From Mesostigma viride (taxonomy: Eukaryota; Streptophyta; Mesostigmatophyceae; Mesostigmatales; Mesostigmataceae): a stretch of 23,598 nt of DNA. The DNA lies in NCBI GenBank assembly GCA_009746045.1, contig RPFO01000505.1, forward strand, positions 1 through 23,598, given 5' to 3'. Below, in pieces: positions 11,340-22,690 of this stretch (position 1 is its first letter; each line of letters begins with the position of its first letter). The position numbers and the translations under genes were made by a program. The notes beneath the pieces were generated by a model. That model had not been told where the DNA came from. It saw only the letters and a program-made list of their open reading frames with translations, and made no database searches.

Positions 11340-11933
11340 GTAAGCACAAGAGGAGCACGAGATATGAGCACAAGAGGAGCACGAGATATAAGCACAAGAG
11401 GAGCACGAGATATGAGCACAAGAGGAGCACGAGATATAAGCACAAGAGGAGCACGAGATATAAGCACAAGAGGAGCACGAGATATGAGCACAAGAGGAGC
11501 ACGAGATATAGCACAAGAGGAGCACGAGATATGAGCACAAGAGGAGCACGAGATATGAGCACAAGAGGAGCACGAGATATGAGCACAAGAGGAGCACGAG
11601 ATATAGCACAAGAGGAGCACGAGATATAAGCACAAGAGGAGCACGAGATATGAGCACAAGAGGAGCACGAGATATAGCACAAGAGGAGCACGAGATATGA
11701 GCACAAGAGGAGCACGAGATATGAGCACAAGAGGAGCACGAGATATAGCACAAGAGGAGCACGAGATATGAGCACAAGAGGAGCACGAGATATAAGCACA
11801 AGAGGAGCACGAGATATGAGCACAAGAGGAGCACGAGATATAGCACAAGAGGAGCACGAGATATAGCACAAGAGGAGCACGAGATATGAGCACAAGAGGA
11901 GCACGAGATATGAGCACAAGAGGAGCACGAGAT

Positions 11934-12934
11934 ATAAGCACAAGAGGAGCACGAGATATAAGCACAAGAGGAGCACGAGATATGAGCACAAGAGGAGCAC
12001 GAGATATGAGCACAAGAGGAGCACGAGATATGAGCACAAGAGGAGCACGAGATATGAGCACAAGAGGAGCACGAGATATGAGCACAAGAGGAGCACGAGA
12101 TATGAGCACAAGAGGAGCACGAGATATGAGCACAAGAGGAGCACGAGATATGAGCACAAGAGGAGCACGAGATATGAGCACAAGAGGAGCACGAGATATG
12201 AGCACAAGAGGAGCACGAGATATAGCACAAGAGGAGCACGAGATATGAGCACAAGAGGAGCACGAGATATGAGCACAAGAGGAGCACGAGATATGAGCAC
12301 AAGAGGAGCACGAGATATGAGCACAAGAGGAGCACGAGATATGAGCACAAGAGGAGCACGAGATATGAGCACAAGAGGAGCACGAGATATAAGCACAAGA
12401 GGAGCACGAGATATGAGCACAAGAGGAGCACGAGATATGAGCACAAGAGGAGCACGAGATATGAGCACAAGAGGAGCACGAGATATGAGCACAAGAGGAG
12501 CACGAGATATAAGCACAAGAGGAGCACGAGATATGAGCACAAGAGGAGCACGAGATATGAGCACAAGAGGAGCACGAGATATGAGCACAAGAGGAGCACG
12601 AGATATAGCACAAGAGGAGCACGAGATATGAGCACAAGAGGAGCACGAGATATAAGCACAAGAGGAGCACGAGATATGAGCACAAGAGGAGCACGAGATA
12701 TAGCACAAGAGGAGCACGAGATATGAGCACAAGAGGAGCACGAGATATGAGCACAAGAGGAGCACGAGATATGAGCACAAGAGGAGCACGAGATATGAGC
12801 ACAAGAGGAGCACGAGATATAGCACAAGAGGAGCACGAGATATGAGCACAAGAGGAGCACGAGATATAGCACAAGAGGAGCACGAGATATAAGCACAAGA
12901 GGAGCACGAGATATGCACAAGAGGAGCACGAGAT
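11934..12934 (+). repeat. Head block B, 42 monomers, 1,001 bp
   Basis: Order: I2 M10 t M6 I M4 I M3 t M I M t M4 t M t I c. It matches block A at 38 of 42 monomers and block E at 33 of 42, with no gaps in either comparison. Three blocks of exactly 42 monomers, about 2.3-5.1 kb apart, make this the best-defined higher-order unit in the window. Confidence 0.88.
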
Positions 12935-13500
12935 ATGAGCACAAGAGGAGCACGAGATATGAGCACAAGAGGAGCACGAGATATGCACAAGAGGAGCACG
13001 AGATATAAGCACAAGAGGAGCACGAGATATAGCACAAGAGGAGCACGAGATATGAGCACAAGAGGAGCACGAGATATGAGCACAAGAGGAGCACGAGATA
13101 TAGCACAAGAGGAGCACGAGATATGAGCACAAGAGGAGCACGAGATATGAGCACAAGAGGAGCACGAGATATGAGCACAAGAGGAGCACGAGATATAGCA
13201 CAAGAGGAGCACGAGATATGAGCACAAGAGGAGCACGAGATATGAGCACAAGAGGAGCACGAGATATGAGCACAAGAGGAGCACGAGATATAAGCACAAG
13301 AGGAGCACGAGATATAGCACAAGAGGAGCACGAGATATAGCACAAGAGGAGCACGAGATATGAGCACAAGAGGAGCACGAGATATAGCACAAGAGGAGCA
13401 CGAGATATGCACAAGAGGAGCACGAGATATGAGCACAAGAGGAGCACGAGATATAAGCACAAGAGGAGCACGAGATATGAGCACAAGAGGAGCACGAGAT
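12935..13500 (+). repeat. Second block of copy 3, 24 monomers
   Basis: Order: M2 c I t M2 t M3 t M3 I t2 M t c M I M. In register it matches the copy-1 block at about 12 of 24. The order I t2 M t c M suggests a small deletion relative to I M v t4 M c M, so the last third is probably shifted by one or two monomers. This is the weakest of the five second blocks. Confidence 0.55.
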
Positions 13501-14890
13501 ATAGCACAAGAGGAGCACGAGATATGAGCACAAGAGGAGCACGAGATATGAGCACAAGAGGAGCACGAGATATGAGCACAAGAGGAGCACGAGATATGAG
13601 CACAAGAGGAGCACGAGATATAGCACAAGAGGAGCACGAGATATAGCACAAGAGGAGCACGAGATATAGCACAAGAGGAGCACGAGATATGAGCACAAGA
13701 GGAGCACGAGATATGCACAAGAGGAGCACGAGATTATGCACAAGAGGAGCACGAGATATGAGCACAAGAGGAGCACGAGATATAGCACAAGAGGAGCACG
13801 AGATATAAGCACAAGAGGAGCACGAGATATGAGCACAAGAGGAGCACGAGATATAGCACAAGAGGAGCACGAGATATGCACAAGAGGAGCACGAGATATA
13901 GCACAAGAGGAGCACGAGATATGAGCACAAGAGGAGCACGAGATATGAGCACAAGAGGAGCACGAGATATGAGCACAAGAGGAGCACGAGATATAAGCAC
14001 AAGAGGAGCACGAGATATAAGCACAAGAGGAGCACGAGATATGAGCACAAGAGGAGCACGAGATATAAGCACAAGAGGAGCACGAGATATGAGCACAAGA
14101 GGAGCACGAGATATAGCACAAGAGGAGCACGAGATATAGCACAAGAGGAGCACGAGATATAGCACAAGAGGAGCACGAGATATAGCACAAGAGGAGCACG
14201 AGATATGAGCACAAGAGGAGCACGAGATATGAGCACAAGAGGAGCACGAGATATGAGCACAAGAGGAGCACGAGATATGCACAAGAGGAGCACGAGATAT
14301 GAGCACAAGAGGAGCACGAGATATGAGCACAAGAGGAGCACGAGATATAGCACAAGAGGAGCACGAGATATGAGCACAAGAGGAGCACGAGATATGAGCA
14401 CAAGAGGAGCACGAGATATGAGCACAAGAGGAGCACGAGATATAGCACAAGAGGAGCACGAGATATGCACAAGAGGAGCACGAGATATGAGCACAAGAGG
14501 AGCACGAGATATGAGCACAAGAGGAGCACGAGATATGAGCACAAGAGGAGCACGAGATATGAGCACAAGAGGAGCACGAGATATAGCACAAGAGGAGCAC
14601 GAGATATGAGCACAAGAGGAGCACGAGATATGCACAAGAGGAGCACGAGATATGAGCACAAGAGGAGCACGAGATATGAGCACAAGAGGAGCACGAGATA
14701 TAAGCACAAGAGGAGCACGAGATATGAGCACAAGAGGAGCACGAGATATGAGCACAAGAGGAGCACGAGATATGAGCACAAGAGGAGCACGAGATATAGC
14801 ACAAGAGGAGCACGAGATATGAGCACAAGAGGAGCACGAGATATGAGCACAAGAGGAGCACGAGATATGAGCACAAGAGGAGCACGAGAT

Positions 14891-15881
14891 ATAAGCACAA
14901 GAGGAGCACGAGATATAGCACAAGAGGAGCACGAGATATGAGCACAAGAGGAGCACGAGATATGAGCACAAGAGGAGCACGAGATATGAGCACAAGAGGA
15001 GCACGAGATATGAGCACAAGAGGAGCACGAGATATGAGCACAAGAGGAGCACGAGATATGAGCACAAGAGGAGCACGAGATATGAGCACAAGAGGAGCAC
15101 GAGATATGAGCACAAGAGGAGCACGAGATATGAGCACAAGAGGAGCACGAGATATGAGCACAAGAGGAGCACGAGATATAGCACAAGAGGAGCACGAGAT
15201 ATGAGCACAAGAGGAGCACGAGATATGAGCACAAGAGGAGCACGAGATATGAGCACAAGAGGAGCACGAGATATGAGCACAAGAGGAGCACGAGATATGA
15301 GCACAAGAGGAGCACGAGATATGAGCACAAGAGGAGCACGAGATATAGCACAAGAGGAGCACGAGATATGAGCACAAGAGGAGCACGAGATATGAGCACA
15401 AGAGGAGCACGAGATATGAGCACAAGAGGAGCACGAGATATAGCACAAGAGGAGCACGAGATATAGCACAAGAGGAGCACGAGATATAGCACAAGAGGAG
15501 CACGAGATATGAGCACAAGAGGAGCACGAGATATAGCACAAGAGGAGCACGAGATATGCACAAGAGGAGCACGAGATATGAGCACAAGAGGAGCACGAGA
15601 TATAGCACAAGAGGAGCACGAGATATGCACAAGAGGAGCACGAGATATAGCACAAGAGGAGCACGAGATATGAGCACAAGAGGAGCACGAGATATGAGCA
15701 CAAGAGGAGCACGAGATATGAGCACAAGAGGAGCACGAGATATGAGCACAAGAGGAGCACGAGATATAGCACAAGAGGAGCACGAGATATGAGCACAAGA
15801 GGAGCACGAGATATAGCACAAGAGGAGCACGAGATATAAGCACAAGAGGAGCACGAGATATGCACAAGAGGAGCACGAGAT
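14891..15881 (+). repeat. Head block E, 42 monomers, 991 bp
   Basis: Order: I t M10 t M6 t M3 t3 M t c M t c t M4 t M t I c. It has the same monomer count as blocks A and B and agrees with B at 33 of 42 with no gaps. Seven of the nine differences are an I or M in B replaced by t in E, so E looks like a copy in which 23-bp units have spread. The last nine monomers (M4 t M t I c) are identical to B. Confidence 0.82.
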
Positions 15882-16446
15882 GTATGCACAAGAGGAGCAC
15901 GAGATATGAGCACAAGAGGAGCACGAGATATGCACAAGAGGAGCACGAGATATAGCACAAGAGGAGCACGAGATATAGCACAAGAGGAGCACGAGATATA
16001 GCACAAGAGGAGCACGAGATATGAGCACAAGAGGAGCACGAGATATATGCACAAGAGGAGCACGAGATATGAGCACAAGAGGAGCACGAGATATGAGCAC
16101 AAGAGGAGCACGAGATATGAGCACAAGAGGAGCACGAGATTATGCACAAGAGGAGCACGAGATTATGCACAAGAGGAGCACGAGATATGAGCACAAGAGG
16201 AGCACGAGATATAGCACAAGAGGAGCACGAGATATGAGCACAAGAGGAGCACGAGATGTATGCACAAGAGGAGCACGAGATATAAGCACAAGAGGAGCAC
16301 GAGATATAGCACAAGAGGAGCACGAGATATGAGCACAAGAGGAGCACGAGATATAGCACAAGAGGAGCACGAGATATGAGCACAAGAGGAGCACGAGATA
16401 TAGCACAAGAGGAGCACGAGATATGAGCACAAGAGGAGCACGAGAT
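15882..16446 (+). repeat. Second block of copy 4, 24 monomers, rich in T-ending linkers
   Basis: Order: GTAT M c t3 M ATAT M3 TAT TAT M t M GTAT I t M t M t M. In register it matches copy 1 at 12 of 24. The rare linkers fall at positions 1, 8, 12, 13 and 17, where copies 1 and 2 have mostly a, v, c or GTAT. The oddities are thus tied to fixed positions of the super-repeat. Confidence 0.72.
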
Positions 16447-17275
16447 ATAAGCACAAGAGGAGCACGAGATATAGCACAAGAGGAGCACGAGATATGAGCA
16501 CAAGAGGAGCACGAGATATAAGCACAAGAGGAGCACGAGATATGAGCACAAGAGGAGCACGAGATATATGCACAAGAGGAGCACGAGATATGAGCACAAG
16601 AGGAGCACGAGATATGAGCACAAGAGGAGCACGAGATATGAGCACAAGAGGAGCACGAGATATGAGCACAAGAGGAGCACGAGATATAGCACAAGAGGAG
16701 CACGAGATATAGCACAAGAGGAGCACGAGATATGAGCACAAGAGGAGCACGAGATATAAGCACAAGAGGAGCACGAGATATGAGCACAAGAGGAGCACGA
16801 GATATGAGCACAAGAGGAGCACGAGATATAGCACAAGAGGAGCACGAGATATGAGCACAAGAGGAGCACGAGATATGAGCACAAGAGGAGCACGAGATAT
16901 GAGCACAAGAGGAGCACGAGATATGAGCACAAGAGGAGCACGAGATATGAGCACAAGAGGAGCACGAGATATAGCACAAGAGGAGCACGAGATATGAGCA
17001 CAAGAGGAGCACGAGATATGAGCACAAGAGGAGCACGAGATATGAGCACAAGAGGAGCACGAGATATGCACAAGAGGAGCACGAGATATAAGCACAAGAG
17101 GAGCACGAGATATGCACAAGAGGAGCACGAGATATGCACAAGAGGAGCACGAGATATGAGCACAAGAGGAGCACGAGATATGAGCACAAGAGGAGCACGA
17201 GATATAAGCACAAGAGGAGCACGAGATATGAGCACAAGAGGAGCACGAGATGTAAGCACAAGAGGAGCACGAGAT

Positions 17276-18557
17276 ATAAGCACAAGAGGAGCACGAGATA
17301 TAAGCACAAGAGGAGCACGAGATATGAGCACAAGAGGAGCACGAGATATGAGCACAAGAGGAGCACGAGATATGAGCACAAGAGGAGCACGAGATATAAG
17401 CACAAGAGGAGCACGAGATATGAGCACAAGAGGAGCACGAGATATGAGCACAAGAGGAGCACGAGATATGAGCACAAGAGGAGCACGAGATATGAGCACA
17501 AGAGGAGCACGAGATATAGCACAAGAGGAGCACGAGATATGAGCACAAGAGGAGCACGAGATATGAGCACAAGAGGAGCACGAGATATGAGCACAAGAGG
17601 AGCACGAGATATGAGCACAAGAGGAGCACGAGATATGAGCACAAGAGGAGCACGAGATATGAGCACAAGAGGAGCACGAGATATAAGCACAAGAGGAGCA
17701 CGAGATATGAGCACAAGAGGAGCACGAGATATGAGCACAAGAGGAGCACGAGATATGAGCACAAGAGGAGCACGAGATATGAGCACAAGAGGAGCACGAG
17801 ATATGAGCACAAGAGGAGCACGAGATATGAGCACAAGAGGAGCACGAGATATAGCACAAGAGGAGCACGAGATATGAGCACAAGAGGAGCACGAGATATG
17901 AGCACAAGAGGAGCACGAGATATGAGCACAAGAGGAGCACGAGATATGAGCACAAGAGGAGCACGAGATATGAGCACAAGAGGAGCACGAGATATAGCAC
18001 AAGAGGAGCACGAGATATAGCACAAGAGGAGCACGAGATATGAGCACAAGAGGAGCACGAGATATGAGCACAAGAGGAGCACGAGATATGAGCACAAGAG
18101 GAGCACGAGATATAAGCACAAGAGGAGCACGAGATATGAGCACAAGAGGAGCACGAGATATAGCACAAGAGGAGCACGAGATATGAGCACAAGAGGAGCA
18201 CGAGATATAGCACAAGAGGAGCACGAGATATGCACAAGAGGAGCACGAGATATGAGCACAAGAGGAGCACGAGATATAAGCACAAGAGGAGCACGAGATA
18301 TGAGCACAAGAGGAGCACGAGATATAAGCACAAGAGGAGCACGAGATATAGCACAAGAGGAGCACGAGATATGAGCACAAGAGGAGCACGAGATATGAGC
18401 ACAAGAGGAGCACGAGATATGAGCACAAGAGGAGCACGAGATATAGCACAAGAGGAGCACGAGATATAGCACAAGAGGAGCACGAGATATAAGCACAAGA
18501 GGAGCATGAGATATAGCACAAGAGGAGCACGAGATATGCACAAGAGGAGCACGAGAT
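17276..18557 (+). repeat. Head block D, 54 monomers, 1,282 bp
   Basis: Order: I2 M3 I M4 t M6 I M6 t M5 t2 M3 I M t M t c M I M I t M3 t2 I t c. The start matches block C except for two missing M units. The last 13 monomers match C at 10 of 13. The middle is expanded. Summing unit lengths over the 54 monomers gives 1,282 bp, equal to the coordinate span. One CpG-to-TpG change (CATGAG at 18505) lies in the second-last-but-one monomer. Confidence 0.78.
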
Positions 18558-19112
18558 ATAGCACAAGAGGAGCACGAGATATGAGCACAAGAGGAGCACG
18601 AGATGTAGCACAAGAGGAGCACGAGATATGAGCACAAGAGGAGCACGAGATATGAGCACAAGAGGAGCACGAGATATAGCACAAGAGGAGCACGAGATAT
18701 GAGCACAAGAGGAGCACGAGATAGCACAAGAGGAGCACGAGATATAGCACAAGAGGAGCACGAGATATGCACAAGAGGAGCACGAGATATGAGCACAAGA
18801 GGAGCACGAGATATAGCACAAGAGGAGCACGAGATAGCACAAGAGGAGCACGAGATATGAGCACAAGAGGAGCACGAGATATAGCACAAGAGGAGCACGA
18901 GATATGAGCACAAGAGGAGCACGAGATGAGCACAAGAGGAGCACGAGATATAGCACAAGAGGAGCACGAGATATAGCACAAGAGGAGCACGAGATATGAG
19001 CACAAGAGGAGCACGAGATATAGCACAAGAGGAGCACGAGATATGAGCACAAGAGGAGCACGAGATATGCACAAGAGGAGCACGAGATATGAGCACAAGA
19101 GGAGCACGAGAT
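18558..19112 (+). repeat. Second block of copy 5, 24 monomers
   Basis: Order: t M v M2 t M a t c M t a M t M g t2 M t M c M. Without gaps it agrees with copy 1 at 12 of 24, including the closing M c M and the t units at positions 18, 19 and 21. Two of the 21-bp a units lie here (18723 and 18836). Confidence 0.72.
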
Positions 19113-22100
19113 ATGAAGCACAAGAGGAGCACGAGATATAGCACAAGAGGAGCACGAGATATGAGCACAAGAGGAGCACGAGATATAAGCACAAGAGGAG
19201 CACGAGATATGAGCACAAGAGGAGCACGAGATGTAGCACAAGAGGAGCACGAGATATGAGCACAAGAGGAGCACGAGATATGAGCACAAGAGGAGCACGA
19301 GATATGAGCACAAGAGGAGCACGAGATATAAGCACAAGAGGAGCACGAGATATAGCACAAGAGGAGCACGAGATATAGCACAAGAGGAGCACGAGATATA
19401 GCACAAGAGGAGCACGAGATATGAGCACAAGAGGAGCACGAGATATGCACAAGAGGAGCACGAGATATGAGCACAAGAGGAGCACGAGATATAAGCACAA
19501 GAGGAGCACGAGATATGAGCACAAGAGGAGCACGAGATATAAGCACAAGAGGAGCACGAGATATGAGCACAAGAGGAGCACGAGATATAGCACAAGAGGA
19601 GCACGAGATATAGCACAAGAGGAGCACGAGATATGAGCACAAGAGGAGCACGAGATATGAGCACAAGAGGAGCACGAGATATGAGCACAAGAGGAGCACG
19701 AGATATGAGCACAAGAGGAGCACGAGATATGAGCACAAGAGGAGCACGAGATATGAGCACAAGAGGAGCACGAGATATGAGCACAAGAGGAGCACGAGAT
19801 GAGCACAAGAGGAGCACGAGATATGAGCACAAGAGGAGCACGAGATATGAGCACAAGAGGAGCACGAGATATGAGCACAAGAGGAGCACGAGATATAAGC
19901 ACAAGAGGAGCACGAGATATAGCACAAGAGGAGCACGAGATATGAGCACAAGAGGAGCACGAGATATGAGCACAAGAGGAGCACGAGATGTAGCACAAGA
20001 GGAGCACGAGATATAGCACAAGAGGAGCACGAGATATAGCACAAGAGGAGCACGAGATATAAGCACAAGAGGAGCACGAGATATGAGCACAAGAGGAGCA
20101 CGAGATATGAGCACAAGAGGAGCACGAGATATAAGCACAAGAGGAGCACGAGATATGAGCACAAGAGGAGCACGAGATATAGCACAAGAGGAGCACGAGA
20201 TATGAGCACAAGAGGAGCACGAGATATAAGCACAAGAGGAGCACGAGATATAGCACAAGAGGAGCACGAGATATAGCACAAGAGGAGCACGAGATATGAG
20301 CACAAGAGGAGCACGAGATATGAGCACAAGAGGAGCACGAGATATAAGCACAAGAGGAGCACGAGATATAGCACAAGAGGAGCACGAGATATGAGCACAA
20401 GAGGAGCACGAGATATAGCACAAGAGGAGCACGAGATGAGCACAAGAGGAGCACGAGATATGAGCACAAGAGGAGCACGAGATATGAGCACAAGAGGAGC
20501 ACGAGATATAAGCACAAGAGGAGCACGAGATATGAGCACAAGAGGAGCACGAGATATAGCACAAGAGGAGCACGAGATATAGCACAAGAGGAGCACGAGA
20601 TATGAGCACAAGAGGAGCACGAGATATGAGCACAAGAGGAGCACGAGATATAGCACAAGAGGAGCACGAGATGAGCACAAGAGGAGCACGAGATATAGCA
20701 CAAGAGGAGCACGAGATATGCACAAGAGGAGCACGAGATATGAGCACAAGAGGAGCACGAGATATGCACAAGAGGAGCACGAGATATGAGCACAAGAGGA
20801 GCACGAGATATAAGCACAAGAGGAGCACGAGATATGAGCACAAGAGGAGCACGAGATATAGCACAAGAGGAGCACGAGATATGCACAAGAGGAGCACGAG
20901 ATATGAGCACAAGAGGAGCACGAGATATGAGCACAAGAGGAGCACGAGATATAGCACAAGAGGAGCACGAGATTAGCACAAGAGGAGCACGAGATATGCA
21001 CAAGAGGAGCACGAGATATGAGCACAAGAGGAGCACGAGATATAGCACAAGAGGAGCACGAGATGTAGCACAAGAGGAGCACGAGATATGAGCACAAGAG
21101 GAGCACGAGATATAGCACAAGAGGAGCACGAGATATGAGCACAAGAGGAGCACGAGATATAAGCACAAGAGGAGCACGAGATATGCACAAGAGGAGCACG
21201 AGATATGAGCACAAGAGGAGCACGAGATATAGCACAAGAGGAGCACGAGATATGAGCACAAGAGGAGCACGAGATATGAGCACAAGAGGAGCACGAGATA
21301 TAGCACAAGAGGAGCACGAGATGTAAGCACAAGAGGAGCACGAGATATAGCACAAGAGGAGCACGAGATATGAGCACAAGAGGAGCACGAGATATAGCAC
21401 AAGAGGAGCACGAGATATGAGCACAAGAGGAGCACGAGATATAAGCACAAGAGGAGCACGAGATATGAGCACAAGAGGAGCACGAGATATGAGCACAAGA
21501 GGAGCACGAGATATGAGCACAAGAGGAGCACGAGATATGAGCACAAGAGGAGCACGAGATGTAGCACAAGAGGAGCACGAGATGAGCAAGAGGAGCACGA
21601 GATATGAGCACAAGAGGAGCACGAGATATGAGCACAAGAGGAGCACGAGATATAAGCACAAGAGGAGCACGAGATGTAGCACAAGAGGAGCACGAGATAT
21701 GAGCACAAGAGGAGCACGAGATATAGCACAAGAGGAGCACGAGATGTAGCACAAGAGGAGCACGAGATATGAGCACAAGAGGAGCACGAGATATGAGCAC
21801 AAGAGGAGCACGAGATATAGCACAAGAGGAGCACGAGATATGAGCACAAGAGGAGCACGAGATATAGCACAAGAGGAGCACGAGATGTAGCACAAGAGGA
21901 GCACGAGATATGAGCACAAGAGGAGCACGAGATGTAGCACAAGAGGAGCACGAGATATGAGCACAAGAGGAGCACGAGATGTGAGCACAAGAGGAGCACG
22001 AGATTAGCACAAGAGGAGCACGAGATATGAGCACAAGAGGAGCACGAGATATAAGCACAAGAGGAGCACGAGATATAAGCACAAGAGGAGCACGAGATGA

Positions 22101-22690
22101 GCACAAGAGGAGCACGAGATATGAGCACAAGAGGAGCACGAGATATAGCACAAGAGGAGCACGAGATATAGCACAAGAGGAGCACGAGATATGAGCACAA
22201 GAGGAGCACGAGATATAAGCACAAGAGGAGCACGAGATATAGCACAAGAGGAGCACGAGATATAGCACAAGAGGAGCACGAGATATGAGCACAAGAGGAG
22301 CACGAGATATAAGCACAAGAGGAGCACGAGATGAGCACAAGAGGAGCACGAGATATAGCACAAGAGGAGCACGAGATATGAGCACAAGAGGAGCACGAGA
22401 TATAAGCACAAGAGGAGCACGAGATATGAGCACAAGAGGAGCACGAGATATAAGCACAAGAGGAGCACGAGATATGAGCACAAGAGGAGCACGAGATATG
22501 AGCACAAGAGGAGCACGAGATATAGCACAAGAGGAGCACGAGATATGAGCACAAGAGGAGCACGAGATGAGCACAAGAGGAGCACGAGATATGAGCACAA
22601 GAGGAGCATGAGATATAAGCACAAGAGGAGCACGAGATATGAGCACAAGAGGAGCACGAGATGTAGCACAAGAGGAGCACGAGATATGAG
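19113..22690 (+). repeat. Right interior of the array, rich in 23-bp t units
   Basis: Intact cores continue, but t, c, v and g units are much more frequent than on the left, often alternating M t M t. A run t2 M7 g M3 I t at 19587-19915 may be a damaged head start. Rare linkers include ATGAA (19113), TA (20974 and 22005) and GTGA (21981). Core deviations are a 2-bp loss near 21586 and a CATGAG at 22607. No gene or unique sequence is seen. Confidence 0.8.

Larger units (their letters stand above)
9613..11933 (+). repeat. Super-repeat copy 2 (2,321 bp)
   Basis: This copy has a 49-monomer head (9613-10779), a 24-monomer second block (10780-11339) and a short tail to 11933. The tail reads V M I M I2 M t M3 t I M t M2 t M I M t2 M2. 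It is shorter than copy 1 mainly because the tail lacks the segments seen at 8549-9612. All cores look intact. Confidence 0.72.
11934..14890 (+). repeat. Super-repeat copy 3 (2,957 bp)
   Basis: This copy has a 42-monomer head (11934-12934), a 24-monomer second block (12935-13500) and the longest tail, which is rich in t and c units. A TAT linker lies at 13735. Cores are intact. The tail contains M3 I2 M I M near 13922-14110, recalling the I M I2 M motif in the other tails, but I could not align it fully. Confidence 0.7.
14891..17275 (+). repeat. Super-repeat copy 4 (2,385 bp)
   Basis: This copy has a 42-monomer head (14891-15881), a 24-monomer second block (15882-16446) and a tail ending in c I c2 M2 I M V before 17276. 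It carries most of the rare linkers ending in T (GTAT, ATAT, TAT). Cores are intact. Confidence 0.7.
17276..19112 (+). repeat. Super-repeat copy 5, head and second block
   Basis: A 54-monomer head (17276-18557) is followed in register by a 24-monomer second block (18558-19112). The copy continues past 19113 with ATGAA t M I M v M3. This agrees with the copy-1 continuation, g M2 I M v M3, at 7 of 9. Where it ends, and whether a sixth copy starts, cannot be read. Confidence 0.7.

Noticed and set aside
239-16147. Minus-strand open frame of about 5,300 codons and several others of 500-4,400 codons
   Set aside because: All three minus frames are open at once because the unit lacks stops. The predicted protein switches between three unrelated repeat peptides whenever a 22- or 23-bp unit shifts the frame. 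No frame is preserved, so these are by-products of composition.
588-22690. AGGAG followed 8 bases later by ATG in every M monomer, like a bacterial ribosome-binding site and start
   Set aside because: The spacing is right, but it occurs in hundreds of identical units and leads only to repeat frames. There is no other sign of a bacterial genome, and the match comes with the repeat.
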